From Caulobacter sp. 602-2 (GTDB taxonomy: Bacteria > Pseudomonadota > Alphaproteobacteria > Caulobacterales > Caulobacteraceae): a stretch of 64,000 bases of DNA. The first letter of the stretch is position 1. The number at the start of each line of letters is the position of its first letter. The translations under genes and the position numbers were made by a program. The DNA lies in the NCBI RefSeq assembly GCF_011043625.1, contig NZ_JAAKGT010000017.1, forward strand, positions 1 through 64,000. The letters run 5' to 3'. Of the stretch, positions 25,659 through 34,762 are shown in pieces. The notes beneath the pieces are model-generated. The model was not told where the DNA came from. It made no database searches and saw only the letters and a list, made by a program, of their open reading frames with translations.

Positions 25659-27725
25659 GTGAAGGCGTTCGGCGCGAAAACGAAGCTCTGCATTTCGTCC
25701 GACCACGGTCGGATCACCGAGACGGACCCGATGACCGAACGCGGCGCCTTCTTCGACCTGGCCACCTCGACGCCCGTGGCCTTCGAAACCGTGATCGCCC
25801 CGCGCGACCGCGTCGAGATCCCGGCCGAGGCCCCGCTGGCCATGCCGGTGCAGCCGCTCGGCTTCTGGCAAGGCGCGGCCCGCGCCGTGCGCGGCCCGGG
25901 CTCGGAAACGGTCATGCGCCGCTGGGTGATCTTCATCGCCACGGCGATCATGGGCGCGGCCGGCTGGAAGGCCACGTTCGACACCGTCGCCCTGGGCGGC
26001 GTCACCCGCCTGGAAGCCGTCTGCCTGACCCTGCTGGCCCCGCTGTTCCTGGCTCTGGCCCTGTGGTTCGTCACCGCCGTCGCCGGCTTCGTGGTGCTGC
26101 TGCGCACGCCGAAGGACCCGCTGGGCATCGATAGCAGCAAGCCCATGCCCAAGCCGCGCGCCCGCACGGCGATCCTGATGCCGGTCTACAACGAGGACGC
26201 CCAGGCGGTGTTCGCTCGCCTGCGGGCCATGGACGCCTCGATCGCCGAGACCGGCAACAGCCGCGCCTTCGACATCTTCATCATCTCCGACACCCGCGAC
26301 GCCGCCGTGGCGCTGGCCGAACAGGCCTGCTTCGCCCGCTTCCGCCGCGAGGCCTCGAGCCACGTCTTCTATCGCCGCCGCGCCGACAATACGGGCCGCA
26401 AGGCCGGCAACGTCGCCGACTGGGTCGCCCGCTGGGGCGGCGACTACGAGCACATGCTGGTGCTCGACGCCGACAGCCTGATGACCGGCGACGCCATGGT
26501 GCGCCTGGCCGACGCCATGGAGCGTCACCCGGGCGTGGGTCTGATCCAGACCATGCCGACGATCATCAACGGCCAGACGATCTTCGCCCGCACCCTGCAG
26601 TTCGCCACCAAGCTCTATGGCCGCGTGGCCTGGACGGGCCTGGCCTGGTGGTCGGGTTCGGAAAGCTCGTTCTGGGGCCACAACGCCATCATCCGCACCA
26701 AGGCCTTCGCCCAGACCTGCGGCCTGCCCTCGCTGAACGGCCCCAAGCCCTTCGGCGGCGAGGTGATGAGCCACGACGCCCTGGAAAGCGCCCTGCTGCG
26801 CCGCGGCGGCTGGGCCGTGCACCTGGCCCCCTACCTGGAAGGCTCGTACGAAGAGAGCCCCTCCAACCTGCTCGACTTCGCCACCCGCGACCGCCGCTGG
26901 TGCCGGGGCAACGTCCAGCACGTGCCGCTGATCGGCCTGCCGGGCCTGCACTGGATGAGCCGCCTGCACCTGGTGATCGGCGTGCTCAGCTACGCCCTGT
27001 CGCCGATCTGGTTCGTCGCCCTGTCGGCCGGCGTCATCTCGCGCGCCCTGATGCCCGAGGTGAAGAAGGCCGCGTTCACGATGGCCGACCTGCAGGCCGC
27101 CGCCCACGCCCTGATCGACTGGCGCGAGATCCAGGCCACGGCCTGGGCGATGATCATCACCTTCGTGCTTCTGTTCGGCCCCAAGATCCTGGGCGCCACC
27201 CTGATCTTCATGCGCAAGCACGAGCTGAAGGGTTTCGGCGGCCGTCGCCGCGTGATGGCCGGCCTGGGCGTCGAGATGCTGCTGTCGGCCCTGGTGGCCC
27301 CGATGCTGATGTTCACCCAGACCCGCGCCGTGGTCGAGATCCTGGCCGGCCGCGTCGGCGGCTGGAGCGCCCAGCGCCGCGACGCCGACAAGGTCGCCTT
27401 CAAGGAAGCCTGCGCCGCCATGGGCTGGATCAGCGCCACGGGCCTGGTTCTGGCCGGCCTGTTCTGGTTCACGCCTGACCTGCTGACGGCCACCGCCCCG
27501 ATCCTGGCCGGCCTGATCCTGGCCGTGCCGCTGACCATGCTGGGCGCCAGCAAGGCCGCGGGCCTGGCCCTAAAGGCCAACGGCCTGTTCATGACCCCCG
27601 ACGAGCGCCAGCCGCCCGCCATCGTCCGCGCCGCCCTCGGCCCGGTCTGCGAGCCGCCGGTCCGCTGGAACGTCGGCAAGGCCAAGGCCCCCGCCCTGGC
27701 GCCCGCCGAACAGACCGCCGCCTGA
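25659..27725 (+). CDS. opgH: Glucans biosynthesis glucosyltransferase H (OpgH/MdoH)
   Basis: The 688-residue inner-membrane GT2 enzyme polymerises glucose from UDP-glucose into osmoregulated periplasmic glucans. Visible are PVYNEDAQAVFARL, ISDTRD, the metal-binding LDADSLM and the product motif RDRRWCRGN (Q/R-x-x-RW type). Membrane helices flank these at residues about 85-155 and through the last third. The GTG at 25659 is taken because GGAGG is 6 bases upstream; an ATG at 25731 is an alternative. The usual partner opgG is not adjacent. OpgH is reported to matter for cell shape in Caulobacter. Confidence 0.93.
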   Translation: MKAFGAKTKLCISSDHGRITETDPMTERGAFFDLATSTPVAFETVIAPRDRVEIPAEAPLAMPVQPLGFWQGAARAVRGPGSETVMRRWVIFIATAIMGAAGWKATFDTVALGGVTRLEAVCLTLLAPLFLALALWFVTAVAGFVVLLRTPKDPLGIDSSKPMPKPRARTAILMPVYNEDAQAVFARLRAMDASIAETGNSRAFDIFIISDTRDAAVALAEQACFARFRREASSHVFYRRRADNTGRKAGNVADWVARWGGDYEHMLVLDADSLMTGDAMVRLADAMERHPGVGLIQTMPTIINGQTIFARTLQFATKLYGRVAWTGLAWWSGSESSFWGHNAIIRTKAFAQTCGLPSLNGPKPFGGEVMSHDALESALLRRGGWAVHLAPYLEGSYEESPSNLLDFATRDRRWCRGNVQHVPLIGLPGLHWMSRLHLVIGVLSYALSPIWFVALSAGVISRALMPEVKKAAFTMADLQAAAHALIDWREIQATAWAMIITFVLLFGPKILGATLIFMRKHELKGFGGRRRVMAGLGVEMLLSALVAPMLMFTQTRAVVEILAGRVGGWSAQRRDADKVAFKEACAAMGWISATGLVLAGLFWFTPDLLTATAPILAGLILAVPLTMLGASKAAGLALKANGLFMTPDERQPPAIVRAALGPVCEPPVRWNVGKAKAPALAPAEQTAA

Positions 27726-27748
27726 CGGCCCGATCGCCGAACCTGAGA

Positions 27749-27777
27749 AACCTCGCCCCTCCCGGGCGAGGTTTTTT
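27749..27777 (+). terminator. Rho-independent terminator after opgH
   Basis: AACCTCGCCC and GGGCGAGGTT form a 10-bp stem with a short loop followed by six T, 24 bases after the opgH stop. Confidence 0.9.
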
Positions 27778-27892
27778 GTTGGCCGTCGATATGGCCGAAC
27801 CAGAAAGACCTACTCAAGCTTCGCAACGGCTGGCGGCTCGCCCTTTGGGGGAGTAGAAGCGCGCTTCGTTTGGATTTGACGGAGCCTCCGCC

Positions 27893-28789
27893 GTGTCGCG
27901 GCTTTTCAGCGCCTATGTGATCGTCGACTGGAGCGCGGCGGCCAAGCCGACCACCGGGGCCGACTCCGTCTGGATCGGCGTGCTCAAGCGCGACGTGCGT
28001 TTCCGCCTGACCTTCGAGAGCTTCAACCCGGCCACGCGCAACGAGGCCGAGGCCAAGCTCGCCGTCATCCTCGACGACCTCAAGAAGCGCGGCGAGCGCG
28101 CCCTGGTGGGCTTCGACTTCCCGCTGGGCTTCCCGCGCGGCTTCTCCCAGGCCCTGAACCTGCCGGGCGAGACGCCCTGGCGCGCGGTCTGGGACCAGCT
28201 GAACAAGATGGTCAAGGACAAGGCCGACAACACCAACAACCGCTTCGGCGTCGGCTCGGAGATCAACCGCCGCCTGACGGGCGGCCCGTTCCCGTTCTGG
28301 GGCTGCCCGCCTAAGGACGCTCTGACCACCCTGCAGCCCAAGCGCACCCGCGAACATGGTCCCGATGACCTGCCCGAGTTCCGCCACGCCGACGTGGCGG
28401 CGAAAGGCGCGCACTCGATCTGGAAGCTCTATTACAACGGCTCGGTCGGAGGTCAGGCGATCATGGGCATCCCGGCCGTGCGCCGCCTGAAGGACGCTCG
28501 TGGCGAGGCCGTGCGGGTCTGGCCGTTCGAAACCGGCTTCAAGCCCCTGACCGAGGCCGACCTCGACGGCGTCGAAGCCGTGGTCGCCGAGGTCTATCCC
28601 TCGCTGATCAAGGCCGTCCCCGGCCCCGGCGAGATCAAGGACCTGGCCCAGGTGCGCGGCCTTGCCGAACACTTCGCCAAGCTCGACGAGGCGGGCAAGC
28701 TGGCCGCCCAGTTCGGCCCCGCCAAGGACGCGCCCGCGCAGCTGGTCGAGGACGTGCAGACCCAGGAAGGCTGGATCCTGGGGGCGTAG
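27893..28789 (+). CDS. DUF429-like (RNase H-fold) hypothetical protein
   Basis: The 298-residue soluble protein begins with a GTG after ACGGAG. It contains FSAYVIVDWSAAAKP near the start and LVGFDFPLGFPRGF around residue 80. Acidic residues within these strand-like stretches suggest the RNase H-like fold of DUF429. Relatives are often labelled cobalamin-biosynthesis CbiG-like, but no CbiG signature is visible. A motif FPFWGCPPKDAL and a C-terminal helical part follow. It stands alone between the opgH terminator and a repeat. Function unknown. Confidence 0.72.
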   Translation: MSRLFSAYVIVDWSAAAKPTTGADSVWIGVLKRDVRFRLTFESFNPATRNEAEAKLAVILDDLKKRGERALVGFDFPLGFPRGFSQALNLPGETPWRAVWDQLNKMVKDKADNTNNRFGVGSEINRRLTGGPFPFWGCPPKDALTTLQPKRTREHGPDDLPEFRHADVAAKGAHSIWKLYYNGSVGGQAIMGIPAVRRLKDARGEAVRVWPFETGFKPLTEADLDGVEAVVAEVYPSLIKAVPGPGEIKDLAQVRGLAEHFAKLDEAGKLAAQFGPAKDAPAQLVEDVQTQEGWILGA

Positions 28790-28800
28790 CCGCTTCGCGG

Positions 28801-28906
28801 CTCCCCCTCCGGCCCTGCGGGCCACCTCCCCCAAAGGGGGAGGATCTTAGCCGCGCCAGATGCTCCCCCTCTGGGGGAGCTGTCGGCAAAGCCGACTGAG
28901 GGGGTC
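28801..28906. repeat. Intergenic palindromic repeat, family 1, copy 3 (inverted)
   Basis: CTCCCCCTCCGGCCC...GGGCCACCTCCCCC, a short spacer, then GCTCCCCCTCTGGGGGAGCTGTCGGCAAAGCCGACTGAGGGGG. It is the reverse orientation of copies 1 and 2 and carries the GGCAAAGCC variant of the inner hairpin. It lies between convergent genes. Confidence 0.88.
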
Positions 28907-30274
28907 CTACCCCTTCAGATCCAGCATCCGATACCGTCCCAGCAGCATCGCCGCCGCCGCGAAGCTGGTGACGATCACCGACCAGACGATGCCGTCCAGG
29001 GCCATATTCATCGGCAGGGCCAGCCACCAAGCCAGCGGCCCCATGATCAGGGCGTAGGCGACCATGTGGGTGCCGGCGGGGATCCAGACCTCGCCGCGGG
29101 CCCGCAGGGCCTGGGCGCAGACCACCTGCACGGCGTCGGGCACCAGGAACAGGCAGGTCAGCACCAGCGCCGGCGCGATCAGGGCGATGGCGGCCGGATC
29201 GGCGGTGTAGGCGCCGGCCACCAGGTGGCGCAGCGGATAGAGCAGCACCGCCACCACCAGGGCGAAGACCGCGGTGACGGCGAACGAGATCCAGCCGGCC
29301 CGGCTCATGCCCGCCGGATCGCGCGCGCCGTGGGCGCGGGCCACCTGCACGGCGGTGGCCGTCGCCAGGCCCAGCGGGACCATGAAGATCACGCCCGCCA
29401 CGTTCAGCACCACGGCCCAGGCCGCGACGTTCAGTCCGCCCAGCCAGCCGGCCACCAGGCTCATGCCGGCGAAGGCCGAGACCTCGAACAGGTTTGAGCT
29501 GCCGGCGCCGTAGCCGACCCGGCGCTGCTCCTTCTCGGCCGCGCGATCACGCGGCGGCTTGTCGAACACGCCCATGGCCCGGGCGTCCTTCAGCCGCCAG
29601 ATCACCACCGCCAGCATGATGGTGAAGGCCGTGCGGGCGACGAAGGTGGCCCAGGCCGCGCCCACCGCGCCCAGGGCCGGCAGGCCCATGACGCCGGGCA
29701 CCAGCAGCAGGTTGACCGCCAGGTTGATGATGTTGGCGATCCACATGTTCACCGTCACCAAGCCCGGCCGCCCCAGCCCCTCGAGCCAGAAGCTCAAGGC
29801 CACGCTCAGCGCATAGGGCGTCAGCGACAGCGAGAAGACGATCAGCGGCGCGGCCGCGCCGTCGGCCAGGGCCTTCTCGATGCCCACGTGATGCAGCAGC
29901 GGCGGCGCGGCGAGCGCCAGCAGGGCCGAGCCGCCGACGCCCAGCCAGAAGGCGTAGACCACGCCCCGCCGCAGCACCGCGCCGGCTTCCTGGGGCCGCC
30001 CCGCGCCCATGGCGCGCGACCCCATCACCTGGGTCCCGACCAGAAGGCCGACCGTCACGGTGACGAACACCGAGGTCGGGGCCCAGGCCATGGCGTGGAA
30101 GCCCAGCTGCTGGGCCGAGAAATGGCCGACGACGATGGCGTCGGTCAGGCCCATGACCATGATGCCCAGGCGCGACAGCACCACCGGCCCGGCCAGGCGC
30201 AGCAGTTCGATCAGGTCAGTGGCGATGACGCCGCGCGACTTCCCGGAAGCCGGCGCGGCCGCGGGACGCGACAT
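28907..30274 (-). CDS. MATE-family efflux transporter
   Basis: The 455-residue inner-membrane protein has the twelve-helix MATE layout with an internal duplication: LAGPVVLSRLGIMVMGLTDAIVVGHFSAQQLG in the first lobe and the second-lobe motif MVPLGLATATAVQVARAHG. It exports organic cations or drugs using a Na+ or H+ gradient. The ATG at 30274 is chosen because the N-terminal helix starts shortly after it; the longer frame reads through the repeat. It is downstream of the deoxyribosyltransferase-like gene and separated from it by a repeat. Confidence 0.9.
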   Translation of the reverse strand: MSRPAAAPASGKSRGVIATDLIELLRLAGPVVLSRLGIMVMGLTDAIVVGHFSAQQLGFHAMAWAPTSVFVTVTVGLLVGTQVMGSRAMGAGRPQEAGAVLRRGVVYAFWLGVGGSALLALAAPPLLHHVGIEKALADGAAAPLIVFSLSLTPYALSVALSFWLEGLGRPGLVTVNMWIANIINLAVNLLLVPGVMGLPALGAVGAAWATFVARTAFTIMLAVVIWRLKDARAMGVFDKPPRDRAAEKEQRRVGYGAGSSNLFEVSAFAGMSLVAGWLGGLNVAAWAVVLNVAGVIFMVPLGLATATAVQVARAHGARDPAGMSRAGWISFAVTAVFALVVAVLLYPLRHLVAGAYTADPAAIALIAPALVLTCLFLVPDAVQVVCAQALRARGEVWIPAGTHMVAYALIMGPLAWWLALPMNMALDGIVWSVIVTSFAAAAMLLGRYRMLDLKG

Positions 30275-30340
30275 GGAGTGGGCCTTTCGAAACGGGGCCG
30301 GAAGGTGGCCGATGCCCATCGATTGGGCAAGGGGCGCCTC

Positions 30341-30459
30341 ACCCCCTCCGGCCCTTCGGGCCACCTCCCCCAAAGGGGGAGGATCTTCAAGCGCCCAGAT
30401 GCTCCCCCTCTGGGGGGGGGGGGGGGGCTGTCGGCAAAGCCGACTGAGGGGGCTCTCCC
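30341..30459. repeat. Intergenic palindromic repeat, family 1, copy 4, with G16 tract
   Basis: Same layout as copy 3. Where that copy reads CTCTGGGGGAGCTG, this one has a run of 16 G at 30412-30427 before CTGTCGGCAAAGCC. The run breaks the pairing of the second hairpin. Confidence 0.88.
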
Positions 30460-30460
30460 C

Positions 30461-31024
30461 CTACTCCGCGTAGAGCCTCAACGCCTGCAGGCACATCTCC
30501 AGCCCCGTCAGGTCGTGCAGCGGCTCGGGCGTGACGATGACGAACAGTCGCCGCGCCTCGGCCCACAGCATCACGCTTTCGGGCAGGCCGAGATCCTCGA
30601 CCACGCAGCCCTGTTCGTCGCGCCAGACCCCGTCCTCGCCCCGCTGCGCGCCGACCAGCACGTCGACCCGGTCGACATACTCGGCCAGGCTTTCGTCCTC
30701 GACGTTGAGATAGGCGAAGACCGGCTTGCCCAGGCCCGCCAGAACCCCGGCCTCGAACGCCACGCCGGTGTCGCAGGACGGACCCCGCCAGGGGGTCAGG
30801 TTGACGATGGCCGCATCCACCTGACGCAATTGGGCCATGCGGTCCATGTAGAGTTCGCGGGCCTGGATCTCCGAACTGAAGTCGTCTCCCGGCGCGGCCT
30901 GGCCGCCCGAGAACGGCGTGAAGCCGGCGTCCAGGCACAGGGCCTTGCGGCGCAGGTCTTGAGCTTGCGCGTCAGGGAGCCAGGCTTCGGGGCCGGCCAG
31001 CCAAAGGGAACGGACAGGTCGCAT
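30461..31024 (-). CDS. Nucleoside 2-deoxyribosyltransferase family protein
   Basis: The 187-residue protein has the family pattern: LWLAGPEAWLPDA at the start, ARELYMDRMAQLRQVDAAIVNLTPWRGPSCDTGVAFEAG in the middle, which contains the conserved Asp and the catalytic-type Glu in DTGVAFEAG, and GKPVFAYLN. Such enzymes move deoxyribose between bases in nucleoside salvage, and some relatives act on nucleotides. A substrate-specific call is not possible. It is divergent from the CAP-domain gene. Confidence 0.85.
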   Translation of the reverse strand: MRPVRSLWLAGPEAWLPDAQAQDLRRKALCLDAGFTPFSGGQAAPGDDFSSEIQARELYMDRMAQLRQVDAAIVNLTPWRGPSCDTGVAFEAGVLAGLGKPVFAYLNVEDESLAEYVDRVDVLVGAQRGEDGVWRDEQGCVVEDLGLPESVMLWAEARRLFVIVTPEPLHDLTGLEMCLQALRLYAE

Positions 31025-31087
31025 CCGGCCTTAGAGCGGGCGACCGGCCCGCCCTGTCAACCGTCTTGGAGCACGAACCGTCCGCCG

Positions 31088-31888
31088 ATGACCGCCCTTT
31101 CCCGCCGCTCCGCCCTGGCCCTGGGCGCCGCCGCCCTGACCGCGCCGGGCCTGGCCAAGGCGGCCTCCGCCCAGACCTTCCTCGCCTACGAAGCGCGCCT
31201 GCGCGGCCAGCTGGCCGACCGGCGGGGCGATTTCGACGCCGATTTCGAACGCGATCTGCTCGACCAGGGCGATGCTTTCCGAGAGGCCCGGGGCCTGTCG
31301 CCGCTGCGGTTCGATCCCGGCCTGGCCCTGGCCGCCCGCGCCCACGCCGCCGACATCGCCCGCAGCCGGATCTACGACCACATGACGAGGGAAGGCTTCG
31401 GCCCCGCCGCCCGCGTCGGCCTGCTGGCCCGCGACCTCGTCGGCGCCCCGGCCGAGAACATCGCCATGCGCCGCAACGCAGCCGGCGTCGTGCGTCCTGA
31501 CCAGATCATGGGCCAGTGGAAGACGAGCCCCGGCCACCGCGCCAACCTGCTGGCGCCGGGCTTCACCCACGCGGCCTACGCCGCCCTGCGCGAGGGTCCG
31601 CAGGTGATCGCCGTGGGCGTATACGCCGAGGTCTCCGCGCGCCTGGCCGCCCCCGCCCCGCTGCGCGCGCAGAGCGTCGAGGCGATCGCCGCGGCCCTGT
31701 CGCGCGCCAGCCCGCGCATCGATCAGTTCTCGCTGTCGGAGCCCGGCGGCGACGTGCTGACCCAGACCTATGTCGAGCGCCCCCAGCCGGTGAGCATCCC
31801 GCCCGGCGCCTGGCAGCTTCGGCCGCACCTGAGCAGCGGAACCCACAAGTACCAGGTGGCCTGGGGTCCGGTGTTCGTGCTCGGCTAG
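31088..31888 (+). CDS. Exported CAP-domain (SCP/PR1-like) protein
   Basis: The 266-residue protein begins MTALSRRSALALGAAALTAP, a twin-arginine-type signal. The CAP domain follows, with LSPLRFDPGLALAARAHAADIARSRIYDHMTREG, APAENIAMRR and MGQWKTSPGHRANLLAPGFTHAAYA, where two His and Glu positions line the usual cavity. Bacterial CAP proteins are extracytoplasmic and of mostly unknown activity. A C-terminal extension of about 70 residues is unrelated to CAP. It overlaps the convergent next gene by 4 bases. Confidence 0.85.
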   Translation: MTALSRRSALALGAAALTAPGLAKAASAQTFLAYEARLRGQLADRRGDFDADFERDLLDQGDAFREARGLSPLRFDPGLALAARAHAADIARSRIYDHMTREGFGPAARVGLLARDLVGAPAENIAMRRNAAGVVRPDQIMGQWKTSPGHRANLLAPGFTHAAYAALREGPQVIAVGVYAEVSARLAAPAPLRAQSVEAIAAALSRASPRIDQFSLSEPGGDVLTQTYVERPQPVSIPPGAWQLRPHLSSGTHKYQVAWGPVFVLG

Positions 31889-32319
31889 GGCAAGGGCGTC
31901 ATGCGGGCGAACACGGCCGCGACATTGGTCTCGATCTTCGGCGTCAGCCGGCAGGCCGCGCCGTTGGCGATCGGCTCGCACCCCGTCCACTGCACGGTCC
32001 AGTCGGTTCCGAAGCGCCCCTCGGCCTGGGCGGTCAGCAGGGTCTCGCGCTTGCGCCGCACCCACAGCCAGCACTGGCGCAGCTCTTCGGAGGTGAAGCG
32101 ATAGGCCGAACCGCCGCAGTCGATGCCCAGGGGCGCGCTGGACACGAAGGTGCGCGGGCCGATGTCGCCGCCGACGGCGACCGACACCTTGACCTCCAGG
32201 GAGGCCGACACCTCGACGGCCGAAACCTCGTCGGTCTTGCCCGACACCTGCGCGACGGCCCCGCCCGCGCCGGCCAGAAGACCGGCGGCCGCGATGGTCG
32301 CGACCCAAATTCGAAACAT
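31885..32319 (-). CDS. Exported hypothetical protein
   Basis: The 144-residue protein has a signal peptide (cleavage near AVA-Q, residue 24) and a small mature domain with three cysteines (IDCGG, RQCWLW, TGCEP), plus a fourth in AACRL, that could form two disulfides. I do not recognise the family. It is convergent with the CAP-domain gene and overlaps its stop by 4 bases. Confidence 0.7.
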   Translation of the reverse strand: MFRIWVATIAAAGLLAGAGGAVAQVSGKTDEVSAVEVSASLEVKVSVAVGGDIGPRTFVSSAPLGIDCGGSAYRFTSEELRQCWLWVRRKRETLLTAQAEGRFGTDWTVQWTGCEPIANGAACRLTPKIETNVAAVFARMTPLP

Positions 32320-32388
32320 CCTGCAGCGCCCCTCGCCGGAAAGGCGCGACCCTGATCCGCTCCGCGCCGGCGCGCAATATCGACAAAC

Positions 32389-32420
32389 GAAAAACGGCGG
32401 GCCCTTTCGAGCCCGCCGTT
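32389..32420 (-). terminator. Rho-independent terminator after ilvC
   Basis: On the minus strand AACGGCGGGC and GCCCGCCGTT form a perfect 10-bp stem with an 8-base loop; the second arm runs into TTTTT. It lies about 27 bases past the ilvC stop. Confidence 0.9.
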
Positions 32421-32446
32421 CCCGGTTTCAGCCGTAAGGCCGAGAC

Positions 32447-33466
32447 TTAGTTCTTGGTGACGTCCACCAACTTGTTCTTGGCGATCCACGGCATCATGCC
32501 GCGAAGACGCGCGCCGACTTCCTCGATCTGGTGCTCGGAAGCGCGGCGGCGGGTCGCCTTGAAGGACGGCTGGCCGACGGCGTTTTCCAGCATGAAGTCG
32601 CGGACGAACTTGCCCGACTGGATGTCTTCCAGCACGCGCTTCATCTCGGCCTTGGTTTCGGCGGTCACGACGCGCGGGCCGGTGACGTACTCGCCGTACT
32701 CGGCGGTGTTCGAGATCGAGTAGTTCATGTTGGCGATGCCGCCTTCGTAGATCAGGTCCACGATCAGCTTCAGCTCGTGCAGGCACTCGAAGTAGGCCAT
32801 TTCCGGTGCGTAGCCGGCTTCAACCAGCACTTCGAAGCCGGCGCGGATCAGCTCGACCGTGCCGCCGCAGAGGACGGCCTGCTCGCCGAACAGGTCGGTT
32901 TCGCATTCCTCGCGGAAGTTGGTCTCGATGATGCCCGAGCGGCCGCCGCCGATGGCCGAGGCGTAGGCCAGGCCGAGGTCCAGCGCGTTGCCGGTGGCGT
33001 TGTGGTGCACCGCGATCAGGCAGGGCACGCCGCCGCCCTTCTGGTACTCGCCGCGCACGGTGTGGCCCGGGCCCTTCGGCGCGACCATCAGCACGTCGAT
33101 GGTGTCCTTCGGCTCGATCAGGCCGAAGTGGACGTTCAGGCCGTGGGCGAACAGCAGGGCCGCGCCGTCACGGATGTTGGGAGCGATGTCGTTCTTGTAG
33201 ATCGCGGCCTGGTGCTCGTCCGGCGCCAGGATCATGATCATGTCGGCCCAGGCGGCGGCTTCGGCCACCGACAGCACCTTCAGGCCTTCGGCTTCGGCCT
33301 TCTTGGCCGAGGGCGAGCCCGGGCGCAGGGCGACGGCCACGTTCGGCACGCCGCTGTCACGAAGGTTGAGGGCGTGGGCGTGGCCTTGGCTGCCATAGCC
33401 TACGATGGCGATCTTCCGGTCCAGGATGCGGGCGAGGTCGGCGTCGCGGTCGTAGTAGACGCGCAT
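32447..33466 (-). CDS. ilvC: Ketol-acid reductoisomerase (NADP+)
   Basis: The 339-residue class I enzyme converts 2-acetolactate to 2,3-dihydroxyisovalerate in valine, leucine and isoleucine synthesis. The Rossmann motif GYGSQGHAHALNLRDSG binds NADPH, LAPDEHQAAIY and APKGPGHTVRGEY follow, and the knotted C-terminal domain has the metal ligands in SGIIETNFREECETDLFGEQ and CLHELKLIVDLIYEGG. The ATG at 33466 gives exact family length and follows GGAGAAG. A GC hairpin lies in the leader (33494-33530) and a terminator follows the gene. Confidence 0.97.
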   Translation of the reverse strand: MRVYYDRDADLARILDRKIAIVGYGSQGHAHALNLRDSGVPNVAVALRPGSPSAKKAEAEGLKVLSVAEAAAWADMIMILAPDEHQAAIYKNDIAPNIRDGAALLFAHGLNVHFGLIEPKDTIDVLMVAPKGPGHTVRGEYQKGGGVPCLIAVHHNATGNALDLGLAYASAIGGGRSGIIETNFREECETDLFGEQAVLCGGTVELIRAGFEVLVEAGYAPEMAYFECLHELKLIVDLIYEGGIANMNYSISNTAEYGEYVTGPRVVTAETKAEMKRVLEDIQSGKFVRDFMLENAVGQPSFKATRRRASEHQIEEVGARLRGMMPWIAKNKLVDVTKN

Positions 33467-33493
33467 GATTTCTTCTCCAGGACTGGTCAATCT

Positions 33494-33530
33494 GCCCGCC
33501 TCACGCAATCTGAAAGCGGGAAAGGCGGGC
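33494..33530 (-). promoter_or_regulatory. Hairpin in the ilvC leader
   Basis: GCCCGCC and GGCGGGC pair around a 23-base loop about 28 bases upstream of the ilvC start. No T-run follows and no leader peptide rich in branched-chain codons is evident, so classic attenuation is not supported. Confidence 0.3.
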
Positions 33531-33651
33531 GTTTGAGCGTTTTTTTGCCGCTTCGTCAAGGCAGCGCGCGCCATGAGCGACGTTCGGCGACGCTTAATTA
33601 CCGCGAGTGAGGCGAAAAAGCCCTTCCAAAGCGCCGTCCAGCCCGAAAACG

Positions 33652-33686
33652 AAAAAGGCCGCGCCTCCCGATGGAAGCGCGGCCTT
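33652..33686 (-). terminator. Rho-independent terminator after the RcnB-like gene
   Basis: Minus-strand AAGGCCGCGC and GCGCGGCCTT form a 10-bp stem with a 12-base loop followed by a T-run, about 20 bases past the stop at 33708. Confidence 0.88.
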
Positions 33687-33707
33687 CGCTCCGGCGCGGT
33701 CGCCCGC

Positions 33708-34658
33708 TTACCAGAAGAGATCGTAGTAGACGCTCAGGACGCGACCGCTCCAGACGTCGACCAGGACGGCGTCGTCGCCGACCCGGACCCATTCGCAGCC
33801 GATCGGCGGCATGGGCAGGCCGTAGCGGAACCAGTCGAGGTAGTAGTAGCTGGAGAACCAGCCGCCCGGCAGGTAGTCGCCGAAGCTCCAGCGATTGACG
33901 TACCAGCCGCGCGGATAGCGGTAGGCCGGGGCGCGGTAGCGCTGGGGCGAACGGTAGCTGGGCCGCCAGCGACGCTGGTCGTACTGGGGACGACCGTTGT
34001 CGCGGTCGCGCCAGCGCTGGTCGCCGGGACGCGGACCGGGACGATCCCGGTCACGATCCCCGCCCTGCCAGCCGCCGCCGGGACGGCCGCGGTCGGGACC
34101 ACGGTCGCCGCGATCGCCTTGCCAGCCGCCATTGGGACGATCGGGACGATCGCCGCCCGGACGGCTCGGACCATCGTTGCGGTCGGGGCCGCGGTCGCCG
34201 CCCTGCCAGCCGCCGCTCGGGCGGTCGGGGCGCTCGCCGCGATCCGGTCGTTCGCCACGGTCGGGGCGGGATCCGCCCGGATTGCGATCCTGGCCGCCTT
34301 GCCAGCCCCCGGTCGGGCGATCGGGACGATCGCCCCTGCCCTGCCAGCCGCCGCGGTCGCCGCGATCGGGTTGCTGAGCCTGGGGCGCCTGCGGGGCCGG
34401 ACGGGCCTCGGGCGGCCGCTGGGCCTGCGGGGCGGGCTGGCCGCCGCGATCGCCGCCGCCACGCCAGCCGCCGCCGTCCTGGCGGTCGCCACGTTCGGGG
34501 CGCTCGGGGCGCGGCCCACGGTCGGCGCGGCCGCCACGATCGCCGCGGTCGCCACGCTCGTTCTGCTGCATCGCCAGGACCGTCGCGGCGGAGCCGGCCT
34601 GGGCCGCCGCGCCGCCCGTCAGCGACAGGATCATCGCGACGGTGATCAGACGTTTCAT
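33708..34658 (-). CDS. RcnB-family periplasmic protein with long Gly/Asp/Arg repeat region
   Basis: The 316-residue protein has a signal peptide (MKRLITVAMILSLTGGAAAQA). A low-complexity middle of about 170 residues follows, made of degenerate repeats of GGWQGGDRGPDR type. The C-terminal RcnB-like domain is recognisable by GDYLPGGWFSSYYYLDWFRYGLPMPP and ending VWSGRVLSVYYDLFW. RcnB takes part in nickel/cobalt homeostasis in E. coli; most family members are uncharacterised envelope proteins. The ATG at 34658 is the one in front of the signal peptide. Confidence 0.87.
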   Translation of the reverse strand: MKRLITVAMILSLTGGAAAQAGSAATVLAMQQNERGDRGDRGGRADRGPRPERPERGDRQDGGGWRGGGDRGGQPAPQAQRPPEARPAPQAPQAQQPDRGDRGGWQGRGDRPDRPTGGWQGGQDRNPGGSRPDRGERPDRGERPDRPSGGWQGGDRGPDRNDGPSRPGGDRPDRPNGGWQGDRGDRGPDRGRPGGGWQGGDRDRDRPGPRPGDQRWRDRDNGRPQYDQRRWRPSYRSPQRYRAPAYRYPRGWYVNRWSFGDYLPGGWFSSYYYLDWFRYGLPMPPIGCEWVRVGDDAVLVDVWSGRVLSVYYDLFW

Positions 34659-34762
34659 CTCTTGCTCCAAGGGGCCTTGCGCCGGCCCGTGGCTCATCCC
34701 TTGATCACAGTGTCGCGCTTGGCGCATGAACCGCAATTGAACGAAACCCGCAGGAGAAGGCC

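Noticed and set aside
33900..34560. Short repeated units that could resemble a CRISPR array
   Set aside because: The repeats are in-frame, degenerate and encode GGWQGGDRG-type peptide repeats of the RcnB-like protein, with no constant spacers.
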